Shown: positions 9,475 through 25,973 of the stretch, piece after piece | How the letters are laid out: every line of letters starts with the position of its first letter | Position numbering within the stretch: position 1 is the first letter of the stretch | Source: Alkalithermobacter thermoalcaliphilus JW-YL-7 = DSM 7308 | GTDB taxonomy: Bacteria > Bacillota > Clostridia > Peptostreptococcales > Peptostreptococcaceae | Direction of reading: 5' to 3' | Assembly: GCA_001584565.1 (NCBI GenBank) | Contig: LSFY01000001.1 | Coordinates: 1,791,174-1,855,173 of the forward strand | Length of the DNA: 64,000 nucleotides | Notes under the pieces: model-generated | Database searches by the model: none | Told to the model about the DNA's origin: nothing | The model's input: only the letters and a program-made list of their open reading frames with translations | Program-made: the position numbers and the translations under genes

Positions 9475-10791
9475 ATGGATTTATTCACATTATGGGAGCA
9501 TGCTCTTAAATTAATTAAAACTGAACTAACTCCTGCTAGTTTCAATGCCTTTTTTAAACCCATAGAGCCCATAAAAAAAACTGATAACACATTGGTTTTA
9601 TCTGTTCCAAATGATTTTGCAAAGGGAATTATAGAAGCTAGATATATAAACCTTATAGAAAACAGTGTAAATCAAATTTCGTCAACTAAATACAAAATAA
9701 AGCTTGTTCTTTATTCAGACGATCTAAAAAATGACTTAAATGATAATTCAAAATCTGAAAGCGTCAATCATCCAAATTTAAACCCTAAATATGTATTTGA
9801 TACATTTGTTATAGGCAATAGTAATAGATTTGCTCATGCTGCATGTGTTGCTGTAGCAGAAGCTCCTGCTAAAGCTTACAACCCTTTATTTATATATGGT
9901 GGAGTTGGACTTGGAAAAACTCACTTAATGCATGCTATAGGTCATCATATACTTAGTCTTAATAAAAATGCAAAAGTTGTATACGTTTCTTCTGAAACTT
10001 TTACAAATGAACTAATTAACTCAATAAAAGACGATAGAAATGAAGAATTTAGAAATAAATATAGAAAGGTAGATGTTCTATTAGTTGATGATATTCAATT
10101 TATAGCAGGAAAAGAACGAACTCAAGAAGAGTTTTTCCATACTTTTAATGCCTTACATGAAGCAAATAAGCAAATTATCATATCTAGCGACAGAACACCT
10201 AAAGAAATTCCTACATTAGAAGATAGATTAAGATCTAGGTTTGAGATGGGACTTATAACAGATATTCAACCCCCAGATTTTGAAACTAGAATGGCTATAT
10301 TAAGGAAAAAAGCTCAAGATGAAAATTTAGATATTCCTAATGAAGTTACTGCTTATATAGCTAAAAATATAAAATCTAATATTAGAGAACTAGAAGGGGC
10401 ATTAACTAGAGTTGTTGCATACTCTTCTTTAACAAATAGATCTATTACTTATGATCTTGCAATGGAAGCTTTAAAAGATATAGTATCTTCATCTAAACCA
10501 AGAGAAATAACAGTCAAATTTATAAAAGAAAAAGTAGCTGAATATCTAAATGTGAAAATGGAAGACTTTGATTCTAAAAAGAGAACTAGAGCAATAGCAT
10601 ATCCAAGGCAAATAGCTATGTATCTATGTCGAGAACTTACTGACCTTTCTTTGCCTAAAATAGGAGAAGAATTTGGCGGAAGAGATCATACAACTGTAAT
10701 TCACGCACACGAAAAAATATCTAATGATATAAAAACAAATTCAGAGCTTAAAGAAAAAATAGATAGAATTATAAGAGATTTAAAGGGATAG
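9475..10791 (+). CDS. dnaA: Chromosomal replication initiator protein DnaA
   Basis: 438-residue AAA+ initiator. Domain I is at about 1-80, a short linker at about 80-105, then the AAA+ domain with Walker [10 protein letters not shown] (142-150) and Walker B LLVDDIQF. Domain IV at the C-terminus carries the DnaA signature [15 protein letters not shown], which reads DnaA boxes. The ATG is preceded by TTGGAGGATATTCT. It is flanked on both sides by DnaA-box clusters, which probably also autoregulate it. An inverted repeat (10791-10799 with 10808-10816) follows the stop codon but has no T-run. Confidence 0.98.
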   Translation: MDLFTLWEHALKLIKTELTPASFNAFFKPIEPIKKTDNTLVLSVPNDFAKGIIEARYINLIENSVNQISSTKYKIKLVLYSDDLKNDLNDNSKSESVNHPNLNPKYVFDTFVIGNSNRFAHAACVAVAEAPAKAYNPLFIYGGVGLGKTHLMHAIGHHILSLNKNAKVVYVSSETFTNELINSIKDDRNEEFRNKYRKVDVLLVDDIQFIAGKERTQEEFFHTFNALHEANKQIIISSDRTPKEIPTLEDRLRSRFEMGLITDIQPPDFETRMAILRKKAQDENLDIPNEVTAYIAKNIKSNIRELEGALTRVVAYSSLTNRSITYDLAMEALKDIVSSSKPREITVKFIKEKVAEYLNVKMEDFDSKKRTRAIAYPRQIAMYLCRELTDLSLPKIGEEFGGRDHTTVIHAHEKISNDIKTNSELKEKIDRIIRDLKG

Positions 10792-11027
10792 TTATTAACA
10801 AAAATAAGTTAATAACATCTTAATAATTTGTGGACATATTTTTTTCTTTTTTTCATATACTAATATGTTGATAACTTTTGTTTTGTTTTGCACATATTAT
10901 CAACACTCAATTCATTTGAAATTTAAGCGCCTTATCCACTTATCCACAAATTAACAGGCCCTATTACTATTACTACTATCTTTTTTATATTTTTTTTTAT
11001 TTTTTAAAGCACAGGAGGTTATCCACA
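10792..11027. other. oriC: oriC, downstream half (dnaA-dnaN intergenic)
   Basis: Boxes at 10866-10874, 10897-10905, 10932-10940, 10940-10948 (perfect, abutting the previous) and 11019-11027 (perfect). The abutting pair is followed by a short GC-richer spacer, a run of DnaA-trios and an almost pure A/T stretch (10981-11006). This is the layout of the B. subtilis unwinding region, so strand opening probably starts here. Confidence 0.88.
10961..10978. other. DnaA-trio array (origin unwinding element)
   Basis: CTATTACTATTACTACTA read on the complementary strand 3' to 5' is GAT AAT GAT AAT GAT GAT: six consecutive 3'-[G/A]A[T/A]-5' trios. They lie 12 bp after the perfect DnaA box at 10940-10948 and directly before the A/T-only stretch, the arrangement described for the basal unwinding system of B. 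subtilis. Confidence 0.8.
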
Positions 11028-12140
11028 ATGAAACTTATATGCAGCCAACAAACTTTATCTAATGCTATAAGTACTGTTCAAAAAGCTGTTTCTTCTAAAA
11101 CTACTCTTCCTATACTAAAGGGATTACTACTTGAATGTGTACAAGATAAACTATACCTTATAGGAAATGATTTAGAACTTGGAATACAATCATGCATTGA
11201 TGCTGATGTATTTGATGAAGGATCTGTTGTTATAGACTCTAGATTATTCGGTGATATAATAAGAAAACTTCCAAATGCTCCTGTTGAAATATATACAGAT
11301 AATGAATTTAACATATATATAAAATGTGAGTTTTCAGAGTTTAAAATAAAGGGACTTTCTCCTGAAGACTATCCAAGGCTACCAGATGTTGATGAAGAAA
11401 TGTTTTATCAAATACCAGAAGATTTATTTAAGAATATGATAAAACAAACAGTATTTGCAATATCTCAAGACGAAACAAAACCAATATTAATGGGAGAACT
11501 TTTAGAAATAGAAGGTGACAATATAAGCTTAATAGCTATTGATGGTTATAGACTTGCTACTAAAACTGGTCAAATAAATAACAATGTCGGAAACATAAAA
11601 GTGATAATTCCTGGAAAGGCCTTGAATGAAATAAATAGAATACTTGCAGGAGATGAAGGAAGAGAAATAAAAATTTCATTTACAGAAAAACATGCATTGT
11701 TTTTAATTGATAATACAAAAATAATAACAAGGTTGCTTGAAGGAGAATTTATAAACTATAAACAAATTCTTCCCAAAGAATATAATCTTAGAGTAAAAGT
11801 TTCTACTAAAAAGCTTTTAAGCTGTATTGAAAGAGCTTCCCTTCTTGCAAAAGAAGGAAAAAATAATTTAGTGAAATTTTCTATAAGAGATGATATAATG
11901 CTAGTTACCTCTAATTCTGAAATAGGAAATGTTCAAGAAGAAATATCTATAAGCCTTGAGGGTGAAGATTTAGATATAGCATTTAACTCTAGATATTTAA
12001 TGGAAGGACTTAAGGTTATAGATAGTGAAGAAATTTATCTTGAATTTACTACAAATGTAAGCCCTTGCATTATAAAGCCAGAAGATGGAGAAAAGTATAT
12101 ATATTTACTACTTCCAGTTAGAATATCATCAAGCAGATAA
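11028..12140 (+). CDS. dnaN: DNA polymerase III subunit beta (sliding clamp)
   Basis: 370-residue clamp with three repeated domains of about 120 residues. The dimer encircles DNA and is the processivity factor for the replicative polymerase. Starts ATG after AGGAGG; a perfect DnaA box occupies the space between ribosome binding site and start codon. Ends at a strong terminator. The C-terminal LLPVRI segment, near the peptide-binding pocket, is conserved. Confidence 0.98.
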   Translation: MKLICSQQTLSNAISTVQKAVSSKTTLPILKGLLLECVQDKLYLIGNDLELGIQSCIDADVFDEGSVVIDSRLFGDIIRKLPNAPVEIYTDNEFNIYIKCEFSEFKIKGLSPEDYPRLPDVDEEMFYQIPEDLFKNMIKQTVFAISQDETKPILMGELLEIEGDNISLIAIDGYRLATKTGQINNNVGNIKVIIPGKALNEINRILAGDEGREIKISFTEKHALFLIDNTKIITRLLEGEFINYKQILPKEYNLRVKVSTKKLLSCIERASLLAKEGKNNLVKFSIRDDIMLVTSNSEIGNVQEEISISLEGEDLDIAFNSRYLMEGLKVIDSEEIYLEFTTNVSPCIIKPEDGEKYIYLLLPVRISSSR

Positions 12141-12164
12141 ACCCAACAGTAGTGTTGGGTTTTT
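12141..12164 (+). terminator. Rho-independent terminator after dnaN
   Basis: ACCCAACA and TGTTGGGT pair with a GTAG loop, followed by TTTT, immediately after the dnaN stop codon. Confidence 0.88.
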
Positions 12165-12165
12165 G

Positions 12166-12174
12166 TGATATAAT
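12166..12174 (+). promoter_or_regulatory. Extended -10 promoter for yaaA-recF-gyrBA
   Basis: TGATATAAT is an extended -10 (TGn plus TATAAT) just after the dnaN terminator and 32 bp before the yaaA start. No good -35 is visible, as expected for extended -10 promoters. Confidence 0.6.
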
Positions 12175-12205
12175 ATAAGTTATGATAAAATATAGGAGGA
12201 AAAGT

Positions 12206-12412
12206 ATGATTGAAATAAAGATAACTTCAGAATTTATAAAGTTAGATCAGCTGTTAAAACTTGCAGATGTAGTTTCGACGGGAGGAGAAGCTAAGTTGCT
12301 TATAAAGGACGAGAAAGTATTTGTAAATGGAAATTTAGAAACTCAAAGAGGTAAAAAGATAAGATCAGGAGATATTGTAAAAGTTAATGGTAAAACAATA
12401 AAAGTTGTTTAG
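12206..12412 (+). CDS. yaaA: S4-domain RNA-binding protein YaaA
   Basis: 68-residue S4-like protein (YaaA/YbcJ type): LDQLLKLADVVSTGGEAKLLI, then VNGNLETQRGKKIRSGDIV, the S4 RNA-binding fold. It is found between dnaN and recF in Firmicutes. The ATG at 12206 follows AGGAGGA; a longer frame from 12182 lacks a ribosome binding site. Its role, probably on ribosomal RNA, is inferred from the fold. Confidence 0.88.
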   Translation: MIEIKITSEFIKLDQLLKLADVVSTGGEAKLLIKDEKVFVNGNLETQRGKKIRSGDIVKVNGKTIKVV

Positions 12413-12427
12413 ATAGGAGTATAATCT

Positions 12428-15450
<3,023 letters not shown>

Positions 15451-15478
15451 CTAAAAAATTATGGAAAGGGGTATTTTC

Positions 15479-17905
15479 GTGATTGAAGAAAATGAAAAAA
15501 TAGTCCCTATAGAAATAGAAGACGAAATGAGAAAGTCTTATATAGATTATGCTATGAGTGTAATAGTAGGGAGAGCACTTCCAGATGTAAGAGATGGACT
15601 TAAACCTGTTCATAGAAGAATACTTTATGCAATGAATGAACTTAATATGACTCCAGATAAACCTTATAGAAAGTCAGCTCGTCTTGTTGGAGACGTTTTA
15701 GGTAAGTATCATCCACATGGAGATACAGCTGTTTATGATGCGATGGTTAGGATGGCACAGGATTTTTCAACTAGATATTTACTAGTTGATGGTCATGGAA
15801 ACTTTGGATCAATAGATGGAGATGGCGCAGCTGCAATGCGTTATACAGAAGCTAGAATGTCTAAACTTGCACTTGAGCTTTTGAAAGATATAGACAAAGA
15901 AACTGTTGATTTTGTTCCAAACTTTGATGAAACATTAAAAGAGCCGTCAGTTCTTCCATCAAGGTATCCAAATTTATTAGTTAATGGATCAAGTGGTATA
16001 GCAGTAGGTATGGCAACATCTATACCGCCACATAATTTAGGAGAAGTTATAGATGCAGTTATACATCTTATAGATAATCCTGAATGTGAAATTGAAGATT
16101 TAATGAAGCATATAAAAGGACCTGATTTTCCTACAGGAGCTATAATAATGGGAAAAGAAGGCATATTAAGTGCATATAAAACAGGAAGAGGAAAAGTAAA
16201 GGTTAGATCTAATGCATATATAGAGGATATAGGTAAAGGAAAAACTCAAATAGTTATAACAGAAATACCTTATCAGGTTAATAAAGCTAAATTAATAGAG
16301 AAAATAGCAGAATTAGTAAAAGATAAAAAAGTAGAAGGAATATCTGATATAAGAGATGAAAGTGATAGAAACGGACTTAGAATAGTTATAGAAATAAAAA
16401 AAGATTCTAATGCAAATGTAGTTTTAAACAAACTTTACAAACACTCACAACTAGAGGATAGCTTTAGTATAATAATGCTTGCTTTAGTTAACGGAGAGCC
16501 TAAGGTTATAAACTTAAAGAGCATGCTTTATCATTATCTAGAGCATCAAAAAGATGTAATAACTAGAAGAACAAAATTTGACCTAAAAAAAGCTGAGGAA
16601 AGAGCTCATATTTTAGAAGGTTTTAAGATAGCGTTAGATAATATAGATGAAGTTATAAACATAATAAAAAGATCAGAAAACTCTCAAGTAGCTAAGGCAT
16701 CTCTTATAGATAGGTTTTCATTTAGTGAAGTTCAAGCACAAGCAATACTTGATATGAGACTTCACAGACTTACAGGTCTTGAAAGAGAAAAAATAGAAGA
16801 AGAATACAAAAATCTTTTAGAGAAAATAGCTTATCTAAAACAAATACTTGAAGATGAAAGTATGTTATTATCTGTTATAAAAGATGAAATAACAGCTATA
16901 AAAGAAAAATATTCTGATAATAGAAGAACACAGATAAGATCATCTGAAGGTGAGATTGACATAAAAGACCTTATTGAAGATGAAGAAATAGCTGTAACAT
17001 TAACTCATTTTGGATATATAAAAAGACTTGCTGCTGATACTTACAAGCCTCAACATAGGGGAGGAAAAGGGGTTTGTGCACTTACAACAAGAGAAGAAGA
17101 TTTTGTTGAACATTTAGTAATAACATCAACTCATAGTAGTTTACTTTTCTTTACTAATAAAGGTAAAGTGTACAAAGTAAACGCATATGAAATACCAGAA
17201 GGAAAAAGACAAGCTAAAGGAACAGCAATAATTAATTTACTTCCTATTGAACCTAATGAGAAAGTTACAGCTTTAATTTCAATTAAAGATAGTATAGAAG
17301 AAAAATATTTAGTTTTATGTACTAAAAATGGAGTTATTAAAAAGACAGACCTAGATGAATTTAGAAAAAGTAAAAGAAATGGACTTATAGCTATTAATCT
17401 TAGAGAAGAAGATGAGCTTATAGGTGTAAAACTTACTAATGGAAATGAAGAAATTGTATTAGTTACAAAATATGGACTTGCTATAAGGTTTAGCGAGAAA
17501 GATATAAGAGATATGGGAAGAAACGCTATGGGAGTTAAAGCATTAAGCCTAAACGATGATGACTGCGTTGTAGCAATGGAATTAGTAAGTGAAGGAGAAA
17601 AGCTTTTAGTAGTAAGTGAAAAAGGTTATGGAAAGAAGACTTTTATATCAGAATACAAGCTACAAAATAGAGGTGGAAAAGGATTAAAAACTTATAACAT
17701 AACAGATAAGACAGGAGTATTAATTGGAGCTAAGTTAGTAAATGAAGATGATGAAATTATGCTTTTAAGTGCAGATGGAACATTAATCAGATTGAAAGTT
17801 AATGATATATCCACTCTAGGAAGATCTACAAGCGGTGTAAAACTAATGAAAACTCAGGAAGAATCATATATTGCATCTATAGCGAAAATAGCAGAAAAAG
17901 AATAG
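15479..17905 (+). CDS. gyrA: DNA gyrase subunit A
   Basis: 808 residues from a GTG start at 15479, chosen because AAAGGGG lies 7 nt upstream. With this start the catalytic tyrosine falls at Y122 (RYTEARM), matching E. coli numbering. The quinolone-determining region reads HGDTAVYD (80-87), with threonine at 83 and aspartate at 87. An ATG at 15461 would add six residues without a ribosome binding site. The C-terminal beta-pinwheel carries repeated blades, including QRGGKG and NRGGKG motifs. A terminator overlaps the stop codon. Confidence 0.97.
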   Translation: MIEENEKIVPIEIEDEMRKSYIDYAMSVIVGRALPDVRDGLKPVHRRILYAMNELNMTPDKPYRKSARLVGDVLGKYHPHGDTAVYDAMVRMAQDFSTRYLLVDGHGNFGSIDGDGAAAMRYTEARMSKLALELLKDIDKETVDFVPNFDETLKEPSVLPSRYPNLLVNGSSGIAVGMATSIPPHNLGEVIDAVIHLIDNPECEIEDLMKHIKGPDFPTGAIIMGKEGILSAYKTGRGKVKVRSNAYIEDIGKGKTQIVITEIPYQVNKAKLIEKIAELVKDKKVEGISDIRDESDRNGLRIVIEIKKDSNANVVLNKLYKHSQLEDSFSIIMLALVNGEPKVINLKSMLYHYLEHQKDVITRRTKFDLKKAEERAHILEGFKIALDNIDEVINIIKRSENSQVAKASLIDRFSFSEVQAQAILDMRLHRLTGLEREKIEEEYKNLLEKIAYLKQILEDESMLLSVIKDEITAIKEKYSDNRRTQIRSSEGEIDIKDLIEDEEIAVTLTHFGYIKRLAADTYKPQHRGGKGVCALTTREEDFVEHLVITSTHSSLLFFTNKGKVYKVNAYEIPEGKRQAKGTAIINLLPIEPNEKVTALISIKDSIEEKYLVLCTKNGVIKKTDLDEFRKSKRNGLIAINLREEDELIGVKLTNGNEEIVLVTKYGLAIRFSEKDIRDMGRNAMGVKALSLNDDDCVVAMELVSEGEKLLVVSEKGYGKKTFISEYKLQNRGGKGLKTYNITDKTGVLIGAKLVNEDDEIMLLSADGTLIRLKVNDISTLGRSTSGVKLMKTQEESYIASIAKIAEKE

Positions 17906-17930
17906 GGAAATTCTCTATTCTTTTTCTTTT
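17896..17930 (+). terminator. Rho-independent terminator after gyrA
   Basis: AAAAGAATAG (17896-17905) pairs with CTATTCTTTT (17915-17924) around a 9-nt loop and continues into a T-rich tail. It overlaps the gyrA stop codon. Confidence 0.8.
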
Positions 17931-17983
17931 ATTATATTTTTTAAAGTGGTAAAATATATAAAAGGCAGAAAGGGGTGTAGATT

Positions 17984-18253
17984 GTGAGAGATAAAAAATG
18001 TAAATATTTTTTATTTGGTGGAGTAATAGGTGCTCTAATAGCTTTATTATCAACTCCAAAAACAGGAAAGCAAACAAGAGATATGTTGGTTTTAAAAACT
18101 AAAGAAATAGTTAATGATCCTGAAGAGTTTAAGTTATCCTTAATGAGAAAAATAAAAAATATAGTGAAAGCTGTTACAGAAGAAAATGAAATAAGACCAT
18201 TAGATAAAGAAATAGTAATAAGCAAAGAATTTATAGACGAGGAAGTTGAATAA
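17984..18253 (+). CDS. YtxH-like membrane protein
   Basis: 89 residues. One N-terminal hydrophobic segment (about 8-23, FLFGGVIGALIALLSTP) with a glycine-zipper look, followed by TPKTGKQTRDML and a charged tail, resembling the YtxH family of small stress-related membrane proteins. GTG start with AAGGGG 8 nt upstream. First gene of a five-gene run with a DUF948-like gene, rsbV, rsbW and sigB. In B. subtilis ytxG and ytxH are general-stress genes, so the grouping fits; the molecular function is unknown. Confidence 0.7.
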   Translation: MRDKKCKYFLFGGVIGALIALLSTPKTGKQTRDMLVLKTKEIVNDPEEFKLSLMRKIKNIVKAVTEENEIRPLDKEIVISKEFIDEEVE

Positions 18254-18254
18254 T

Positions 18255-18566
18255 ATGATATTAAATATTTGGGAAATAGGAATTCTTTTAATAGGAATAG
18301 GATTTTTAACTATTTCTATAAAACTTTGCATCACTCTTAAAAATTTAGATATAGTAATAAAGAGAATAGATAAAATTTTAGAAAATAGCGAGAGAAATAT
18401 AGAAAATATACTAGATGGAGTTGAAAGTTTAACAAATTTAGTAAATACAATTGTAAATATAATTCCTGGAACTGTAAATTTTTTATCTACAGCAAAATTC
18501 TTGAGTGGAATATTTGCAAAAAACAAAAAAACTAGGGGTGATAAAAATGTCTCTTTTAATAGATAA
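18255..18566 (+). CDS. DUF948-like (YtxG-type) membrane protein
   Basis: 103 residues: one transmembrane helix (about 5-27), then a long predicted helix with repeated hydrophobic spacing (IDKILENSERNIENILDGVESL) that could form a coiled coil. This resembles DUF948 proteins such as YtxG. ATG chosen at 18255 because GAGGAAG in the end of the previous gene is 7 nt away. It overlaps rsbV by 20 nt. Assignment to the family is by pattern only. Confidence 0.6.
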   Translation: MILNIWEIGILLIGIGFLTISIKLCITLKNLDIVIKRIDKILENSERNIENILDGVESLTNLVNTIVNIIPGTVNFLSTAKFLSGIFAKNKKTRGDKNVSFNR

Positions 18567-18861
18567 AGTTTATAAAGAAAGTGAAAAATTATGGATTGTT
18601 AGCTTACAAGGTGAAGTTGATATAGACAATGCCTCTGAATTGAAAGAAGTACTAATGGATATAGCAAAAGAAGGATTTGATATAAAAATAGATGCTTCAA
18701 AGTTAGAATACATAGACTCAACAGGACTTGGTATATTAATTGGAGCACTAAAGAGATTAAAAGAAAAACAAAGGGATATATATATATCAAATCCAAAAAA
18801 TAATGTTAGAAAATTATTTTTAATAACTGGATTAGATAAAATATTTAAGTTGGAGGGATAA
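18547..18861 (+). CDS. rsbV: Anti-anti-sigma factor, RsbV/SpoIIAA type
   Basis: 104-residue STAS-domain protein. The phosphorylation site is Ser58 within DSTGLG (57-62), aligned with Ser57/58 of B. subtilis RsbV/SpoIIAA. When unphosphorylated it should bind the RsbW-type kinase and free the sigma factor. The ATG at 18547 follows AGGGGTG. Overlaps the preceding membrane-protein gene and lies 5 bp before rsbW. The dedicated phosphatase that would activate it is not in this window. Because the sigma factor could be of SigB or SigF type, the symbol is by analogy. Confidence 0.85.
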   Translation: MSLLIDKVYKESEKLWIVSLQGEVDIDNASELKEVLMDIAKEGFDIKIDASKLEYIDSTGLGILIGALKRLKEKQRDIYISNPKNNVRKLFLITGLDKIFKLEG

Positions 18862-18866
18862 TTGTA

Positions 18867-19304
18867 ATGTTGCTTTCTACTGAAGATTTACAGGGTGATT
18901 GTTTAGATGTAATAACTTTAACTTCGCCTAGCAAAAGTAGTTATGTTGGAGTTGCAAGACTTACAGTTTCAGCTATAGCGTGTAGAATGGGATTTGATAT
19001 AGAGCAAATAGAAGATATAAAAGTTGCTGTAGCTGAAGCGTGTACAAATGTTATAAAACATAGTCATAGCATTGACTTTGAGATTAAATTTAAGATATAC
19101 AAAGATAAGCTTGAAATAAATGTAACTGATAAAGGTAAGGGATATAATATTTTATCAGTTAAAGACACAAATATAGAAGAAATGAAGGAAAGTGGATTAG
19201 GAATATTTATAATACAAACTCTTATGGATGAAGTATATATAGATTCAAAAATAGGGGATGGAACTAGTGTTAAAATGATAAAATATCTGGGGGTTGATTT
19301 TTGA
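18867..19304 (+). CDS. rsbW: Anti-sigma factor / serine kinase, RsbW type
   Basis: 145-residue GHKL-fold serine kinase. The N box is EACTNVIKHS (about 65-74), the G1 box DKGKGYN, and the G2 box GLGIFII. Such proteins hold the sigma factor inactive and phosphorylate the RsbV partner. The length and the CMGFDIEQIEDIKVAVAEA helix fit RsbW; it is somewhat closer to RsbW than to SpoIIAB in overall layout, but this was judged by eye. The stop codon overlaps the sigB start codon (TGATG), so partner and sigma factor are made in coupled amounts. Confidence 0.85.
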   Translation: MLLSTEDLQGDCLDVITLTSPSKSSYVGVARLTVSAIACRMGFDIEQIEDIKVAVAEACTNVIKHSHSIDFEIKFKIYKDKLEINVTDKGKGYNILSVKDTNIEEMKESGLGIFIIQTLMDEVYIDSKIGDGTSVKMIKYLGVDF

Positions 19305-20086
19305 TGAAGTGTGTAGCAAAATCAGCTACAAATGAAGAAGTATCACTTGAAACTTTAAGTGATAAAGAGCTTTTTTTGATTTATAAAGATACAAAAAATA
19401 AAGACATAAGGAATGAATTAATTAAAAGATACATCTATATAGCTGAAATAATATCTAAAAAATATGCTAACAAAGGGATTGATTATGAAGATATATATCA
19501 GGTGGCAACATTGGGGCTGATTTATGCTGTAGAAAGATTTGATTTAGATAAAGGATATGAATTTTCAAGCTTTGCAACTCCCACTATAATAGGAGAAATA
19601 AAAAAATACTTCAGAGATAAAGGTTGGATTGTAAGAATTCCAAGAAGAATTCAGGAACTATCAAAGAAAGTAAATGATGCAAAAGCTTACCTTGAACAAA
19701 AAAATAAATCAACTCCAAAAGTTTCTGATATAGCTGAGCATATAGGATGTACAGAAGAAGAAGTTTTAGAAGTTTTAGACTCATCTTATGTATATGCTAT
19801 GAAATCGCTAGATTCAAGTTATGAGTCAGAAAAAGATGATAAAGAAGTAAAAATATCAGACACAATAGGTTATGACGATTCCGGATTTGAATTAGTTGAA
19901 AATAGGGATTTATTACAAAAATTGCTTAATAAATTAGACGATTTTGAGAAAAAAATAATATTGCAAAGATTTGTTGAAGGAAGAACACAGTCTGAAATAG
20001 CCAAAGAGATGGGTGTATCTCAGATGACTATATCTAGAATGGAGAAAAAAATACTAGCTAAAATGAAAAAAGAATATTTTTTATAA
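19304..20086 (+). CDS. sigB: RNA polymerase sigma factor, SigB/SigF/SigG subfamily
   Basis: 260-residue group 3 sigma factor. Region 2 (about 30-100) includes IDYEDIYQVATLGLIYAVERFD and the -10-reading FSSFATPTIIGEIKKYFRDKGW; region 3 follows; region 4 helix-turn-helix is SEIAKEMGVSQMTISRMEKK near the C-terminus. The gene order V-W-sigma with YtxGH-like genes upstream suggests a general-stress SigB rather than sporulation SigF, but the SpoIIAA-SpoIIAB-SigF operon has the same layout, so a phylogeny would be needed. The stop codon is only 8 bp before the -35 of the rRNA promoter and no terminator lies between. Confidence 0.85.
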   Translation: MKCVAKSATNEEVSLETLSDKELFLIYKDTKNKDIRNELIKRYIYIAEIISKKYANKGIDYEDIYQVATLGLIYAVERFDLDKGYEFSSFATPTIIGEIKKYFRDKGWIVRIPRRIQELSKKVNDAKAYLEQKNKSTPKVSDIAEHIGCTEEEVLEVLDSSYVYAMKSLDSSYESEKDDKEVKISDTIGYDDSGFELVENRDLLQKLLNKLDDFEKKIILQRFVEGRTQSEIAKEMGVSQMTISRMEKKILAKMKKEYFL

Positions 20087-20094
20087 AAAAAGTA

Positions 20095-20123
20095 TTGACT
20101 CATTATTCAAAAGGTGATATATT
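20095..20123 (+). promoter_or_regulatory. rRNA operon 1 promoter
   Basis: TTGACT (20095-20100), 17-bp spacer, TATATT (20118-20123) preceded by TG, making an extended -10. The second operon has the same elements at 46979-47007. Confidence 0.85.
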
Positions 20124-20163
20124 ATTACTTGTCGTTAGGACAAGTAAATGAACCTTGAAAATT

Positions 20164-21742
<1,579 letters not shown>

Positions 21743-21770
21743 AGTTTTCAGCGTTCATTGCTGAAAACGT

Positions 21771-21846
21771 GGGGATGTAGCTCAGCTGGGAGAGCACCTG
21801 CCTTGCACGCAGGGGGTCAGGAGTTCGATCCTCCTCATCTCCACCA
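21771..21846 (+). tRNA. tRNA-Ala(TGC)
   Basis: 76 nt with encoded CCA, anticodon TGC in loop TTGCACG. Lies in the 16S-23S spacer of operon 1 only. A hairpin (TTTTCAGC/GCTGAAAA) precedes it. Confidence 0.97.
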
Positions 21847-21884
21847 ATTAGCACTTAGTTAAAGTGCTTTAGCACTTTGAAAAT

Positions 21885-24831
<2,947 letters not shown>

Positions 24832-24874
24832 GTTTTGAAAGTGCTGTTAATTTAATTCACATTATAAAAGATTA

Positions 24875-24990
<116 letters not shown>

Positions 24991-24998
24991 TATTTTTT
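24991..24998 (+). repeat. IS copy 1 target-site duplication, left
   Basis: TATTTTTT, repeated exactly at 26450-26457 on the other side of the element. Eight bp is usual for ISL3-family elements. Confidence 0.75.
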
Positions 24999-25142
24999 GG
25001 CTCTTTGTCAATAGTTGGGGTAGGGTTGACATCAATCCTACTCCATTACTATATTTGAACCTATTTTAATATAGCCATAGAGTTTTGCATGTTTTTGGGT
25101 ACACTAAATAAACCTAACTAAAATGTAGGAATTTTATGGTGT

Positions 25143-25973
25143 TTAATTAGTACAGTGAATAATTCTATTTCGGAATCTATGGAAATTCTTAATTCCAAAG
25201 GAAACACGTTTTAATACCTTAATCTTGTTATTAAATCCTTCAGTGGGGCCATTTGTATAACCATATTTAAAGGCATTTCTTATTTCATTAACCCATCTTC
25301 TATATGTAGCTGCACATTTTTCAAACTCTTCTATTTTAGAGCTTTCTGCATTTTTAATCCAATTGATTAAAGCATCACTTTGATAAGAATAATTATTACT
25401 TTGACATATCTCATAAAACCATTCTTTTAACTTATGCGCAACGCGCAGGTCATCGTTATACAATAGCATTAAGTCAACTGCTTTTTTGTTTTCATCTTGA
25501 AGTTTATGATAACGGGTAAGTATAAGTTTTCTACTTCGTTTGTAATATTTTCTAAGATTAAGTGGCATATTTTTTTGTATACGCTTTCTAACATTTTCAA
25601 TAGCCCAAGTGACTTGTCTAATAAAATGATATTTATCAATAATAATTTTAGCATTAGGAAAATAAATTTTTGCTAGATCAGTATATGGTTGCCACATATC
25701 ACAAACAAAAAATTGAACATTACATCTTTCTTTACGGGAAAATTTGTTAAAGTAACTTATAAGATGATTTTGAGACCTATCCGCAAGGATATCTAATACC
25801 TTATTTTTCTCGCCATCAACAAGTATACATTGATACCTTCCGGTTTCAGCATTACCCTTAAACTCATCAATGCAAAGAACTTTTGGAAGAGTAGGTATAC
25901 TGTAATTAACATAGTTAAAGATACGAGTAACCGTAGAAACAGATACATTAGCAGATTTAGCTATTGAAGTCAT
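25143..25973 (-). CDS. ISL3 transposase, C-terminal catalytic part
   Basis: 276 residues carrying the DDE transposase core: first Asp in CIDEFKGN, second Asp in IIIDKYHFIRQV, and the Glu in NGPTEGFNNKIK, the ISL3 signature. The ATG overlaps the stop codon of the upstream frame (ATGA), in the -1 frame relative to it. Either coupled translation makes a separate catalytic polypeptide, or the gene is an old frameshift of a single-frame ISL3 transposase. Sequence identity with copy 2 argues that the arrangement can still move. Confidence 0.88.
   Translation of the reverse strand: MTSIAKSANVSVSTVTRIFNYVNYSIPTLPKVLCIDEFKGNAETGRYQCILVDGEKNKVLDILADRSQNHLISYFNKFSRKERCNVQFFVCDMWQPYTDLAKIYFPNAKIIIDKYHFIRQVTWAIENVRKRIQKNMPLNLRKYYKRSRKLILTRYHKLQDENKKAVDLMLLYNDDLRVAHKLKEWFYEICQSNNYSYQSDALINWIKNAESSKIEEFEKCAATYRRWVNEIRNAFKYGYTNGPTEGFNNKIKVLKRVSFGIKNFHRFRNRIIHCTN

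Noticed and set aside
18200-18526. 108-residue minus-strand ORF opposite the DUF948-like gene
   Set aside because: Low-complexity hydrophobic shadow of the plus-strand gene, no ribosome binding site.
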